Below are positions 45,401 through 58,680 of a DNA stretch of 64,000 nucleotides, one piece after another (within the stretch, counting starts at the first letter, position 1; each line of letters opens with the position of its first letter). The stretch is taken from assembly GCF_020379485.1 (NCBI RefSeq), contig NC_063447.1:58269452-58333451 (forward strand), given 5' to 3'. The notes under the pieces are model-generated. The model made no database searches, was not told the origin of the DNA, and saw only the letters and a list, made by a program, of their open reading frames with translations. Made by a program: the position numbers and the translations under genes. The stretch is from Brassica napus (Eukaryota; Streptophyta; Magnoliopsida; Brassicales; Brassicaceae).

Positions 45401-47760
45401 GACTATCGGTTAATATAAATTAATCACACACACAAAAGAAAGGCTATTACCAAACTTGGACCAGAACCTGTTTTTTAATAATTTGAAAGAAGAAAAAGAA
45501 ACAAAAAGTAAAGAATAGATCTTTCTGGTGAGAGCATACACACACATGACACAAGGTATCTAAGGGCATGACCGCACGTGTCAACATGCAAAGTTGTAAC
45601 ATGTGATCTTTTAATAGTTTGATATTTATTTATGTTTTTAAGAAACTAAAAAGAATCCAATGCAAAGACTACTTTACCTTCATCTTTGTAAATGGTTTTG
45701 TGTAGTATTAAAAAAAACAAATTGTTTCCCAAAGAGATCGACCATCTAGTAGCTCTACTTGAGAGTTATATAAATCAAAATTATCATGTGCATTTATTCC
45801 AAAAAGAACATTAATTTTGTTTTCTTTTGTTTTACAAAAAGGTTTAACGTATTAGACCCGTAATTCCTCAAGATCAAGGATCAAAAACATGTTAACTAAT
45901 TCACTATATATCAGCGAACGTCAAACTTAAGATTTTGAAACGCACTGTTTGGAAAATACACTACTAGATGTACATAAACTACGTTAAAAGAATATTAACT
46001 TCGATTGAAAACTTTACGAATATTGGTTAGAGAGTGAAAATTACACTGCATTAGCATCCGAGCTTTTTGTCAAACTGCGGCATGTTATGCGTCGTATTCA
46101 ATCTATGCCTCGAATACAATTACAGAACAATTGACTCAAGAAGGTTAATGTTCTGTGTAGCAACCAATTTGAGCCAAAAACATATGATATGATAGCATAA
46201 ACCATATGGTAAAAACTTATTTGGACGTAAACCATATGATCTGGACCGGCTTATAGAATTATAAAAGCTTATTTGGGTTTTAAGAGTATAGGATTGCTAA
46301 TGAGTGGTCATTTTCAGCCCATTCACAGAGCATATGGTTTATAAGTGAACATGCATTGTATAGCCCAGTCCACAATATAATTTTACTATTGAAGCTGTCG
46401 TAATCCACAATAAGACCGTTGTTTAATGCTTAGGATACACATTTTGAGCTATCATTATAAACGTCCAATTATAATTCAAATGTTTGGAAGTTTCTGTTTG
46501 GCTCCTTCCACAGCCGAATTCTTCTACGTTGTATTATCAACCTAGTCTTTTACGTTTTAAGAATATTTTGTCCACATATTCACGAATAGTTTATAGATTT
46601 GTTTCATTTGAATATGCTCCCTCCATCAAAGGGGTCGGGTTTCTTTCTCACCAAGTGGGCGATTGTTTTTTGTTTTTGTTTTCACTCATCTATTGTTCGT
46701 AAAAACAATTATTAAGTAACAAATTATCATAACGTAAAAAAAATGTCAGTATAAATTGTTCCATCCTTCTAGTAAGTCAGTATAACTTGTTTTAGTGAGT
46801 AGAGGGTGATGATGTTCCATTGTCGTCGAAATAGGATTTATATATGTGGTGATGCAATTAGTGAATGTATAAATGATGTCACTGTATTTGAGGGAACATC
46901 CTTTTTTTTTGGCCGTGGCATAAGATTCGTTATAAGAAGTGAAGTATAGATGACTCTTAACAGCAAGTTCATATTGTATATTTTTTGTCAACGTTCATAA
47001 CTTCATATTGTATGTACTGTCAGATTGTCATGATATTCCTATGTTTGAATATTTGTAGCTGTTTGTATTATATGTATATTTAACTGGAGAAAAGACAACC
47101 ATAACCAATAAAGTTTACACATTAGTTAGTTAGGACTGGGTGGCACTTGGTATACGTAGTTCGGTCCTTTTGGCTTTCTCTAAATTTATAAATTAATTAG
47201 TGATCTGTACGTAGTATTTGCATATACATGATACATGCCGTCTGTTTTAATCAATATAGTGTTCTTATTTTTTACATTTACACGTTTCTACTTTTGTTTT
47301 CTAGCCTTCTTCTGTCCAAACTATGAAAAATCAGTTTTTCTTCTTAAACGTTCTTTTAGAAGAAAAAGCTAAATAAAAGTTCATGCGACACGATGCTATG
47401 CCACGATGAGAGAACATGTTACTTATCTTATTTAATCAAGTTCTACAACATCATTTTTGTTTCCCATGCTTTACGGATTTTTCATATACCTTTCGTCTTA
47501 ACTGAAACAAATATTAATCTTAATCGTAAATCTCATATACTAAAGAAAAACCACGAGAGTTTTTTTTTATAAAATTAATTCTGGCCTATCCAATCATCCA
47601 TCCTATTTAATATGATTTGTCTTCTTTTCTAGTATATACTAAATAAGTAAATATAGAAGGCAAATAGTCTCATTAAATAATGATTCATTTTTTCCACAAC
47701 AAAATAATGATTCACTCTAAATTTAACAAGCAATCACACCCCCATAGCTGGCTCGGCCAT
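42487..47760. other. Intergenic between GRF3 and the DUF662 pair
   Basis: Holds the GRF3 promoter/leader (GA-rich on the plus strand, about 42700-42735, plus a G-run at 42772-42780). Then comes 5 kb of AT-rich DNA without a recognisable gene. Short frames (for example 102 codons at 43865 or 97 at 44226) show no domains. The phrase TAAATTAGTCATATCT occurs twice (about 43520 and 43588), a 70-bp-spaced duplication. Three G-boxes lie near 45051-45320. Confidence 0.6.
45051..45066 (+). promoter_or_regulatory. Paired G-boxes CACGTG(N4)CACGTG
   Basis: CACGTG at 45051-45056 and 45061-45066, one helical turn apart, with a third CACGTG at about 45313. Tight pairing suggests a bZIP/bHLH binding platform, but the nearest genes are 2.5 kb away on either side, so the target is unknown. 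Confidence 0.4.
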
Positions 47761-47767
47761 TATAAAT
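47761..47767 (+). promoter_or_regulatory. TATA box of the first DUF662 gene
   Basis: TATAAAT 89 bp before the ATG at 47850, predicting a transcript start near 47793. Confidence 0.55.
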
Positions 47768-47849
47768 TTATAATACGTCGTGAAAGACTTAGATGTTCCA
47801 AAGCGAAATCATCAAAACAAATAGTATCACTCACAAAGAGAAGGTGAAG

Positions 47850-48700
47850 ATGACTCAGTCTCAAACCAACGGCGGAGACGGAGCAGGAGCCATCGCATTG
47901 GCAGAGCCTCCTTTGAACAACGAAATAATAATGTTTAATAGGAGCCTGAGCACGAGCAGCTGTTTGTCAAAGGAAGACGAGGAGATGACTCGTACTGCGC
48001 TTTCAGCGTTTAGAGCTAAAGAGAGTGAGATCGAGAAGAGGAAGCTGGAGGTTCGTGAACGTGTCCAGGCTCAGCTCGGTCGGGTCGAAGAAGAAACTCG
48101 CCGCCTTGCCACAATCCGCGAGGTTTCTTTATTTTTTCTTAAATATAAAGTTTGACGTTATGAACCAACTTGTGTCGTCATGTTGTGTGATGAATGATGA
48201 GGGTGTGTTTTGTACAGGAGCTTGAATCTCTTGCTGATCCCATGAGGAAGGAAGTTTTGATTGTCCGCAAGAAGATTGATAGCGTTTACAAAGAGCTCAA
48301 ACCATTAAGTTACTCTGTTCAAAAGAAGGTGAATAACCATTATTCGTTTAAGATAGTTCAGTTTCTCTGTGATAAAAAAAAAAAAAAGAAAGATAGTTCA
48401 GTTTCACTTTAGCTTAACACCAAACTAAACCCTAAACCCTAAACACGCATGAAATTTTTGTTTTGTTTTGTAATGGGAATGAAACAGCAAAGGGAATACA
48501 AAGAAGCAGTTGATGCATTCAACGAGAAAAACTTGGAGAAAATTCAGCTGATCACAAAACTCATGGAGGTTAGTTTCGTGCTTTTATCCAAGTTATTTAT
48601 TTGTCTATTTTTGCTTTAATGGTCTTCTTTTAAACAGTTGGCTGGAGAAAGCGAGAATCTGAGGTTGAAGAAGCTTGAAGACCTGAGCAAGAGCATTTAG
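47850..48700 (+). CDS. DUF662 (RAB6-interacting golgin-like) coiled-coil protein, copy 1
   Basis: Four exons, 47850-48122, 48218-48328, 48488-48568 and 48638-48700, 528 nt, 175 aa. The conserved DUF662 core is clear: LSKEDEEMTRTALSAFRAKE, an EIEKRKLEVRERVQAQLGRVEEETRRL helix, DPMRKEVLIVRKKIDSVYKELKP, then QREYKEAVDAFNEKNLEKIQ. It is largely helical and expected to form coiled coils. The family resembles RAB6-interacting golgins, but plant function is poorly known. The start at 47850 (MTQSQTNGGD) was chosen over an in-frame ATG at 47793 because it matches copy 2 (MTQTNAG) and leaves a normal leader behind the TATA box. Same intron positions as copy 2. CCCTAAA repeats lie in intron 2 (about 48427-48443). 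Confidence 0.9.
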
Positions 48701-51101
48701 AATATCACAACACACATGCATGACAAAGATCAATCAAGAACTTACTTGGGTCTTGGTTCATTGTGTGAATTATGATGTATCTTCTTTCTTCTTTTGTAAA
48801 AATTTGAAATTTGTGGGTGTGTTTTTATTTATAAATATTGCATACTTGTATGTAAAAAAGTTGTCATTCTTACACAAATCTTCACAGCACCTTTCATATA
48901 ACGTCGTCTTTCCCATGCAAACAAACAAATTTATCTTATTTAAGTTTCAATGTAGCTTAGAACGAATTTAATATTAGTGTCCAGCTAACGATACAACTTA
49001 TATCCTATTAAGACCTTGTCGATAAATACATACACATAGTCATCTGTCATCACATAGGTACAAATTATTTGTTCATCTCAATATCAAATGGAACCAAACC
49101 AAGCGAGAAAGTTTTCATTGCCTTCACAGATTGGTATATAAGAGCAAGTGTTTTCGCATAAACGATGCGAAAATTACTTAACCAAAATGGGATACAGCCA
49201 TCTAAACTAGCATAGTATATAGGATTTCGAGAGACTGCCATCAGAATGTTCTCACTTAACACGTATTAAATACAAATGGGTCATCCATTTGATTGGCTTG
49301 TTATAAGAGTTTTCTATACGACACTAACGCACCAAAAGTTTCTCGTCCATGGCGTTTAAATCATAAACCACACAAATATTTATCTCCTTGAACACAATAT
49401 AACCTTTGTTAGGGCCCAATGAATGCTTTTAGCTGTCAATATGAAGACCCATTAACACTCAATTAGCGGACATATTATTAAGCCGAATCATGTCCACACT
49501 TCCATCTTTTTTGGTGGCCTACTTTCCATTTTAGTTGAGTTATTTTTCTTTAACCAAAGGTGTCCGGAGACCAAAAACCAACCGACTAATGTCATGAAAG
49601 CCTATCTACCGGTGACAGGCAAGCCAGATTAGAAGTTAGAGATCCACGCCATCTCATCACACGAAGAGCTAACAATTTCTTATTGAAAAGGATGGTCTAG
49701 TCGTCTAGACCAACATGACAACTTTTCATCCAGTAGAAACTACTAGACTATTACGATGCGGTCTTACTCTTTTTTCTCTTTTTATAATTACGTAATTTGT
49801 GGTCGTTTGTTTAGTTATGCATTATATTTAGTTACAATTTTCTCAATTCGAAAATAGCATGCTCCATCAATATTTTGTTTACTGGTGAATGGTAATATAA
49901 TTCGATGAGTTGACGTGTAGTTTTTCAACGTGTAGAATGAAATATATTTATAATTGACAGGCAATGGATTGAAGTCTTTGGACGCAATAGCTATGGTCAA
50001 GTCAATGGCAGGACACGAGACCAAAAATTCTCAATGATTTGTATACAAATTATTAGCTCTAGAGACTAGAAACAAATATCAATGCCTTTGTAGGACAAAA
50101 ATGGAGCAAAAGGTGGAGAAAATACTCTCTTTTTTTTTGTAAATATTGTGGAAGTTAAGAAGCAGCCTATATACGGGATGTATTTAGAATAAACATGCAT
50201 TAATGGTATATTATGCATCTCAATACTAGTTTTTTGTTTTAATTGAAACTATGTTTTTGGGTTTTCTTCAGCCTTAGATTAATAAACATGTAGTTTTTGT
50301 TTTGATGAGATGGAAAGTGGGTAAGTTATTTTATAAAAAGCTTAAGAGGATTGGATGAGTCGTGCTTGCTTTGTATGCACAGCTATGACGTTTATTGTTT
50401 AATCCAAATAAAAGTGATTCGACTAGAATTCGATTTAAAGATATTTTGGTTTCTGGTGTTATCAAGAGAATATTTTACATTTGATTATACTCTAAACTAC
50501 AGGTATGCTAAAAAAAAAATACAATAAAAGTTCCACAGATGATTGGTCGGACATGGTTGTCACTTGACATATGATTAGGTCATTGCGTTGGCTTTGCTTA
50601 TTTTACTAAAATAAAGTATTAACAAGTGCAAAATACTAAAATTGTATACCCTCCAAAATAACATCAACAATTTAGTATTATTCTTATTTTATGCAGTGGC
50701 ACATTCCTGCTTTTGCTTTACAGGCATGAATGAGGCAACCCTCTCGTTTCCTACAGATAGTATTTCAATTCCATTTAATTAAAAATGTTTAACAAGAGAA
50801 TAACTCGATTCCTTAAAAAACGGTCGTAAGACGACTAATAACATGATTAAGTATAAGATTAGGTTAATAATGCAATTAAACGCTGTGCTTAATCATTTAA
50901 AACCAAACACACAGAAACACACCTTTACACAAAGACCACTTACAATCCAGACACGCCTCCCTCCGCCATTAAAACACAACACAAGCCTTCTTCTTCGAGT
51001 CAGCGACAATAGGGTTACCCGAAGAGCCCCACCGTAACTCCACCGAGGATTCGAGCTCCTGCTTTGGGTTAAGGAAGAAGCACACCAAGGAGAAACCGAA
51101 G
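48701..51101. other. Intergenic between the two DUF662 genes
   Basis: 2.4 kb of AT-rich DNA with no gene or clear transposon. It contains the leader of copy 2 (about 50890-51100), which is less AT-rich. No leftover repeat at the duplication breakpoints is visible. Confidence 0.55.
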
Positions 51102-52065
51102 ATGACTCAGACCAACGCCGGAGCTTCAACCGGAGCCGCCGCCGCCGCAACGACGACGGAGCTTCCTCCTCCTCAACCTCAGCCGCAGACGCAGAGAAGC
51201 GAGATGGTGCTGCACACGGGAAGCTTGAGTTTCAGCAGCCACATGTCGAGAGAAGACGAGGAGATGACTCGCTCTGCTCTCTCTGCGTTTAGAGCTAAAG
51301 AGGATGAGATCGAGAAGAGGAGGGCGGAGGTTCGTGAACGGATCCAGGCTCAGTTGGGTCGGGTCGAGGAAGAAACCCGACGACTCTCAACCCTTCGCGA
51401 GGTTAGTTTCTACTCTCTCGCTAGAGAAAGTTGTCTCCTTTTACGTTTCTTTAGAGATTTGGATACTCTGTTTCCTCTGTTCTGTTGTGCTCTGTTTTCA
51501 AGATCTAGGATTGGTCAAAGTTTTGACTTTTTGGACATGAACAGTTTGTGTCTTGATGGGGTTAATGTAAAGATGGTTACTTTATGTTGTGGGTCTTATA
51601 ATGCAGGAGATTGAGTCTATGGCAGATCCTATGAGGAAGGAAGTCTCTGTGGTTCGTAAGAAGATTGATAGTGTTAACAAAGAACTCAAACCTTTAGGTT
51701 CCACCGTTCAAAAGAAGGTACACAAACACACAAAACACACACCAAAGATTTGACCTTTAAAGCCAGAAACTTTAACTATGCATTCGTTGATGAAACAGGA
51801 AAGGGAATACAAGGAAGCACTTGATACATTCAACGAGAAGAACAGGGAGAAAGTGCAGCTGATCACCAAACTCATGGAGGTTAGTTTCGAGTTTTCTCAT
51901 CTTTAAACTTCCTAATTTGTGAAGTTTATTGTTTTATCGCATGTTATACATAAATGGTGTTTGGTTTTCTTCCTTGGGGAGATGGAACAGTTGGTAGGAG
52001 AAAGCGAGAAGTTGAGGATGAAGAAGCTGGAGGAGCTGAGCAAGAGCATTGAAGAAACCGTGTGA
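51102..52065 (+). CDS. DUF662 (RAB6-interacting golgin-like) coiled-coil protein, copy 2
   Basis: Four exons, 51102-51401, 51607-51717, 51799-51879 and 51991-52065, 567 nt, 188 aa. The N terminus is Ala/Thr/Pro/Gln-rich (GAAAAATTTELPPPQPQPQT) and longer than in copy 1. The core matches copy 1: MSREDEEMTRSALSAFRAKE, RIQAQLGRVEEETRRLSTL, DPMRKEVSVVRKKIDSVNKE, and KEREYKEALDTFNEKNREKVQ. Exons 2 and 3 have identical lengths in both copies (111 and 81 nt), so they are tandem duplicates. The C terminus ends KSIEETV, while copy 1 stops at KSI. By synteny this or its twin corresponds to At2g36410. Cytoplasmic/Golgi-peripheral location is inferred only from the family name. Confidence 0.92.
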
Positions 52066-55000
52066 ATGTGGTTCATGATACTAATTGGGTTTTAGGGTCG
52101 GCTTGGTTTCTTTGTGTGATGTACCTAGTTTTTACATTTTTTTTTGCATTTTGTAACATGTGTGATTGTGGGTGATTTTTATTTTGTTAGGCTTGAAAAA
52201 TCTCTGGGGGTTGGTTTGTAAAATTTGTGGGTTGTCTTATTTTTTGATTAACCAAGTTAGGGAGTGTGAAATGGGAGATTATTTAGGATACTGAAACTCG
52301 TTACAGTGAATTTATTTTTGCTTATGTTCTTGCTTCTCAGTATTTTTTTTTTGAATTTGTCTTTTTTTTCCAAGAATTTAAATTATATTATGTCAAATTG
52401 TTTTAACTGTTTTTGCAAAAGACAAGTGTATCTCGCGTGCGCTTTTGAATCTAAAGCTGTCGGAACGGCCTCATAGTTGTTTAGGTGAGAACTCCTGGAT
52501 TACTATTGTCACTTAGCTAAAAATGTATTATTCTCAATCAAAAGGATTAGAAACTATCATGTTTCATTTCAGTTGAGTATAAACCCCACGCTTGAAAATA
52601 AAGACTATAGTCTATTTACAATTTGCAACTTATAATTTATATAACCATGGAAATTTTGAGACGAGATCATTTCATAAATATATATAGTGGTTCTTAACAT
52701 TTATGTTGAGTTGCCACCACATTAAGAAAAAAATGAAGTATGATTTTGTTTTATATCACATTGTTATTACAGGCAACGTACACTCATGTCAAAAGGCACC
52801 TTAGTTCTTAGGATTCTGAACGAATCTCATGACCTTATGCTTTGGCCGCCTCTAATTTATTGGCAATTTGGCTGCTACGTTGATGGCAAGATTCTCTCTT
52901 CTAGACAAACTTTTCACTGAATATTTTTCATATAAACTTCAAAACATTTCGACTTACTTGAGAACAAATTAAGTATAAAGGTACCTTGAGATGGTAAGAA
53001 ACCCAAATCATTTTGAAACTTTTCTTGGTAAGACAGATAGTTCACAAATGATCTTATACAGCATTAAGTCTTGAAGATATCATGATTTTAAATGTGGACC
53101 AAAATTAAACGTCGAGGATGAATGGATTCTATATGTTTATCAATGTCTTATGCATGGACTATCCAATAAATTAGAGTCAGTAGACCGTCTATATAGTTTG
53201 GGCTACAATGCGTCTAGTCAATAATAATTCCCAAAACAGGTTAACTAGGCCATGATCATTTTTACAGATCTATAGTTTTTTGCTATAAGTTGAATGTAGA
53301 CTATTTAGTATCCGTAGATACGAGTTAATCCCAAATTTGTATCCAAAAGCTATTGTATTACAACTTTCCGTTATATTGTTTGTTAATAAAGTATTTTTCT
53401 TAAAAAGTACTTTCATAATAATATTGCCTAATGCTTTCTCTCTTATTACTAATGAAATTTTGATTATTATTATTCTAAATACTACATTAAGAATAAATAT
53501 AACCTTTTTTCTTTCAAAACTAAATAAATCAAATATTTATTAAATAACATTTAATATCAATTGAATGGACATGGTAGTTTTTTTTTTTTGGGTAAAATAA
53601 TGGACATGGTAGTTTAAGGAAGGAGCATGGAGATAAGGATGCATGCTAAGAAAGAAACCTGCAACGGTCCCAATCTAATGGCAAAACAAATTTTGAGGAA
53701 CAATGGATAAGGTTCATTTAATTTGAATGATTGATAGTGTTACATTCATTTAAAATTCATAAAACATGTTGTCACTCAATATTGATGGCTATTTATATAC
53801 TACATTATAAACTAGCGTTGTAGAAAACATTGAGTACTACATATTCCATTTTTTTTTCCACTTTCCGGCTGTTTTAAAAAGCTTTAACTTGAGTATTTGG
53901 AGTTCTCTCTTGTGTTAATTTATATACTAGTGAGTTACAACATTACTATAGCCACCAATTAGATTTTCTTTAAAAAGATAACACTAAGAAAAGTATAGAA
54001 GGAGATTAAGTACAATCATACTTAAGTGATGAGAGAACAATCAAAAACATAGTAGGTTAATTGCAGATCAAGTACATGCACACCGTAGTTATTAATAGAT
54101 GCCAGCAAAAGCTGGTTTCCAAATAATTTCAAAATAAAGTTGATTTCTTGAATAGGCCATATATTTTATATAAAGTATGCATGTGTACATTTATAATAGC
54201 CATTTACACGTTTTAAAAACGACTGTCGCGTATGTATGAAAGGGTCCTCCTAATTTCTACGACTTACGTGGAGAGCGGGAAATCATTTCTATTTTATTTT
54301 GGGGCAAATCTTCAAAATTGCTCATTTTTAAGATTATCGTTAAAATAGCCTGAAAATTCATAAAATAACATATATTAAATGACTAAATTACTTCAAACTG
54401 CAAACTGCAAACTTTACACCGTGTCACCTTTAAATATTAAAATTCTAAATCCTAATCACTCTAAACGCAAAATTATATAAAAGTATTTTTAACTTTTTAA
54501 ATAAAAGCTATTAACGAAAAACAATTTGTGTGACATTTATTAAACACAATATTATTTAGATGCTACTAGAGAGTTTTTTTTTCTTTTGGTAATCAACCTT
54601 TTCTACGTTCTCATGCCGTTTGCCATTAAAAAACATTTATAACAATGTTTTTAGGTAAGTATAAGGATTTTGGACTTTGGGTTTTAATTCTCCCTGGACC
54701 AGAACCAGTCTCTGTCGATACTGATAACACGTTGTAAACATTTTTTTCACCGAGTTTCGAATTGGTATTACAACAACACCAATATATGCATTTAACCACT
54801 AGTCTACCACGCCCAGTGATATTTTATTTATAACAACGTACGCTATAAACATAATTGAGTTTTAGATACTAACAAAAAAAGCTAAAGGGCTTCATTTAAC
54901 AAAATGATTTACGTTGGGGTTCGTTTAACAAAATGTAATGTTAATGAGTTAATTAATGTACGTAAACTTGCAGTGAACTACACATTACATTTGAAAGTCT

Positions 55001-57368
55001 TTTCTCAGAAAAAAAACTACGCACTACATACGTAGTACATAATGTTCAAAAATAAAATAAAATACGTACTACTATGTTTTCAAATTTCAATTATTATATA
55101 CATATTTTCTTGCAATATTTAAATAAGTACATACATAAATAAAACCCGTCGGTATATTCATAAATTGACATCTCATGGTACGTCTGGGGAAAATATTATT
55201 TTTTTATCAAAAAAAAAAATATATATATATATTAATTTACTGGTCGAATACACAGTTTTGTCATAACAATAAAACTAGTTATTAAAAGACAAAACCTATA
55301 CGGTGTCATTTTTTTACGGTCCACGCGTTCAGCAAAATCTTTTGTCTGCTGCATGCTCCGGTAGCTTTGGCTTATTAACAAGCAATTAACCAGAATAATC
55401 AGCTGTTAGCTAATACAGTATAGCTTTATTTCTTGTTCGGTTTTATATATTTCAAGTGGATTAGGTTACTACTAATTAAACCTTACGATATAGAGATGGG
55501 GGCACCCCAGAGCAAACAGTGTCCCTACAAGCTGCTCCTTATATGTTTAACAGTACAGTAATATATGGCCAAATTGCAATTACTTATTTTTATATAAGTG
55601 GTGGTAATTAGTGGACTTCGCTTTTTATGAAAACCATTCACAGTGAGGCAGAAACGATATATTAAATACACAGCTTTGCCAATAATTGAAAATAGGTATG
55701 AGTGGATAAACAGTAAAACCAATTATATAACATATGATTCCACGACTTCTCTTCAAATCCATTTTAAAATTTCAAGCCAAAACTGAACAATAAATAAACT
55801 GTAGCTGGTGTCACCTGAAATTATAGGTCGGACCATAGTGAGAAATATCACCGGTCCATATACTATATAAATATGTTAACCTAAAGTCCACAGATGTTGA
55901 GAATTTAATTAAAGGGAGTACCCCAGCTGTAAAGCCTACAACTTTTCTTATCTCATTTATGGTGCGAACCTTTTTTGGTCCTGCCCAATGCATGTTTTTA
56001 TAGTATAATTTCAATTTTCAAGGAGAAAATAATTCGATTTATACGCATAACACCTTGTGTGTATATAATTCACGTGTTGACTATATACGAGATACGACTC
56101 AGAGGAGGCGTATACAAATGAACCCGTGTGCACGAATGACAATCAGTCGTTGGATTAGTAGTTGCCAACAAGTTGCCTTAGTTAATAAATTAGTATTTTG
56201 CTTCTGTTTTGGGTTTGTTATGATCAAAGATAATGTAATAATTTTTTTAATAATAATCATACATATATTACGACAAAAATAGACCTGTTCATTACTCAGA
56301 AATTATTTGAAGACGAAATAGAATAATGTCCGTTATTATATTCATATTCAATAGGTGTGGTACAAATTATTTTGCTTGATTTATATACTATGTATATGAT
56401 TTATTTTCTTGATTTCAACATCGTTAGATTCTATTTTCCAAATAAGTATAAGTTAAAATTCCGACGACTGTTATTTGAAATGTCTTGAAATAAATAATTA
56501 AAGATAGATTTCGTGTTAAGCCCGGTAACGTTCTATAAATGTAGAACATGGGGTGTTTGTCCTCTTTAATTATCTATCTATCACTGAATAAGATACATTC
56601 GGATTAGGGATTACGTCAAGTGCCAATCATATTGTTATCACTAAAACCATATCTTAATTGCTTTCAAATCCAGTTAACGTCAGTCCATTTATATAAAAAG
56701 ATGGAAACCCTAGTATTTAATAATTCAATATGGACTTCAATATGCATGATACGAAAATTAAACACTAACTTGTAAAATTTTGTTTGAACTTTGTATACTC
56801 CCGTAAACCAAATCTCGTTACTCCAAGCTAAAGTTAGATAGCTCAGTAAAATGTTATAGTGGTACTATCTCTTGCATTGTAGCAAAATGGTGCTCCTAAA
56901 AGAATGATAAACTGAAAAAAATGTAATATTATTACGATATAGAAAATATAGAAATTAATTAGTCCCTTAGAAATTGTTAGAAGATTATAATTTAAGTTCC
57001 ACTCAAAATCTTATTCTCTTGTCTTAACACACGTTGAGTAGCATTGTGGATTATACTTACATCTATACTATTGTATTATATATTCTACTTTCTTACCAAT
57101 ATAGAAAATACCAGTCATAGATTCGGACACAACATAAGCACAACACATGTAAAAAAAAGAACAAACCATAATCTGAATTCTCGTCTTCCTGGTTCCTACA
57201 ACAGGTAGACCGAACGTACATAAATCATGACCATAATTTGTTTCTTTCATGACGAGAAATTGATTGTGCTTAAATTACTCGAGTGCATGAAAACATTACA
57301 TACAATCCAGTTGATTGAACTTATTGATATGTCGAAATTCTCTGGCTGATAAAAAAGTTTTTTTTTTT
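52066..57368. other. Gene-poor intergenic region
   Basis: 5.3 kb of AT-rich DNA. No frame above about 75 codons and no domain on either strand. A degraded relative of the AGGGCAAATCTCC repeat begins at 54301 (GGGGCAAATCTTCAAAATTG) and runs to about 54545. A (TA)n run lies at 55219-55232. Nothing else was recognised. Confidence 0.55.
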
Positions 57369-57735
57369 AACAGCCAATATCAGATCCTGATATTGGCTGT
57401 TCAAATTCTTATTGAACTTATTGTTATTTTGGATTTGTAATTTACCATTACATTTTAAATATTATGGTTTTATTTTGGATTTATAATTTAGCATTTTTTG
57501 CTGTAGAAAAAAATCTGTAAATTTTTTGCTTTGCCTTTAAATTTTATTGCTGTAGAATTTTATGGAAGCACTAAAAATTTGTTTTAGATATTTGGCTCTG
57601 CAGAGCACTTGTACAGCTGTAGGTTATTTTAAGAGCTGTGGTTTCAAAAAAATATTTAAAGCTTGATTGCTCTGAATTTGATGCTGTAGAAATAAATAGG
57701 GCTGTGGACAGCACCTAGTAACTACCAATACTCTT
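57369..57735. repeat. MITE-like sequence with a perfect 15-bp hairpin at its left edge
   Basis: AACAGCCAATATCAG (57369-57383), a 3-base loop ATC and its exact complement (57387-57401) form a hairpin after a T-run. Then comes sequence rich in GCTGTAG words ending GCTGTGGACAGCACCTAGT at about 57718. About 75 bp (57421-57494) recurs inverted at 59440-59515, so it belongs to a dispersed family. It is non-coding. Confidence 0.5.
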
Positions 57736-58680
57736 TGAATTTTACACGTAATCTCGATTTTTCAGGAATCTTTTAAGGCCCACTCTGAAAATAATATGCC
57801 AACTAAACTTTCTTTAATAAACAAAATGAGCTTTGCACGAAGACTCATGTCGACTATAATTCAATGTGGATTTTTTTTCTTCCAGAAAAGTTAGACCATA
57901 CGCCAATTTAAATGTTGTGCTAGTAAATTTTTACATTTCTTATAATATATTATTCAATTCATATCTAAACAAGTAAATTTTGCCTTTTCATACTTGATTC
58001 TAACATTGGTACATAAACTACTTTTTTATGGTAATCTAGATACCATGTAACGGATTACATTGTTTTAGTCGACAACGTTTATTCAATGATACTATATATT
58101 TCTGTCAACATAAATTAATTTTGGTTTTAACCTATTGTTCTTAATCTCAATTTGATTTGTTTTTTTAACCGATGTCTTTTTGTTTAAAATTTTAAATATG
58201 TATCTTTTATTAAAACAATAGTTTTACTACCATAATGAAATAGTATATGCAAAAATATTAGAATCAGATATATAAAAAATGATTCGGGTATAAATTAAAT
58301 AATACATTGAATTTAAATATTTACTAGCACATTCTTTGAACTAGTGGAGGTCTATCTTTTTATTACTGAGGTATGAAAAATCTCAAAATTAGAAAGATAG
58401 AATATAAAGACGAAAACTGTATTTCTTACTTTTATTTCTCAAGAAGCTAGGAAATAGCCAAATCCAAGCATTGACTCTTTATCCAATGTCTTACCCTTTG
58501 TCTATAACTGTCCCTCATCTTTCACTCTCTACACCAAATCTCTCTTTCTCATCTCTCTTTCTTTCTTATAAGAAAGAGCAAAAAAGCTTACTTCGTTTTA
58601 ATATTTCTATGATTCTGAATTCCACACGAACAGAGAAAAAGAAAGTGAACGAATAAAAGTTTAAAGTAATCTTTGTCTCC
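57736..58680. promoter_or_regulatory. Upstream region and leader of the TRM27-like gene
   Basis: AT-rich intergenic DNA passing into a pyrimidine-rich leader (CATCTCTCTTTCTTTCTTAT at about 58550-58570). No sharp TATA box was picked and no other gene is seen. Confidence 0.4.

Noticed and set aside
47793..47850. Upstream in-frame ATG (MFQSEIIK...) as start of DUF662 copy 1
   Set aside because: It would place the start about 30 bp from the TATA box, essentially at the expected transcript start, and add a tail absent from copy 2; the ATG at 47850 matches the family start.
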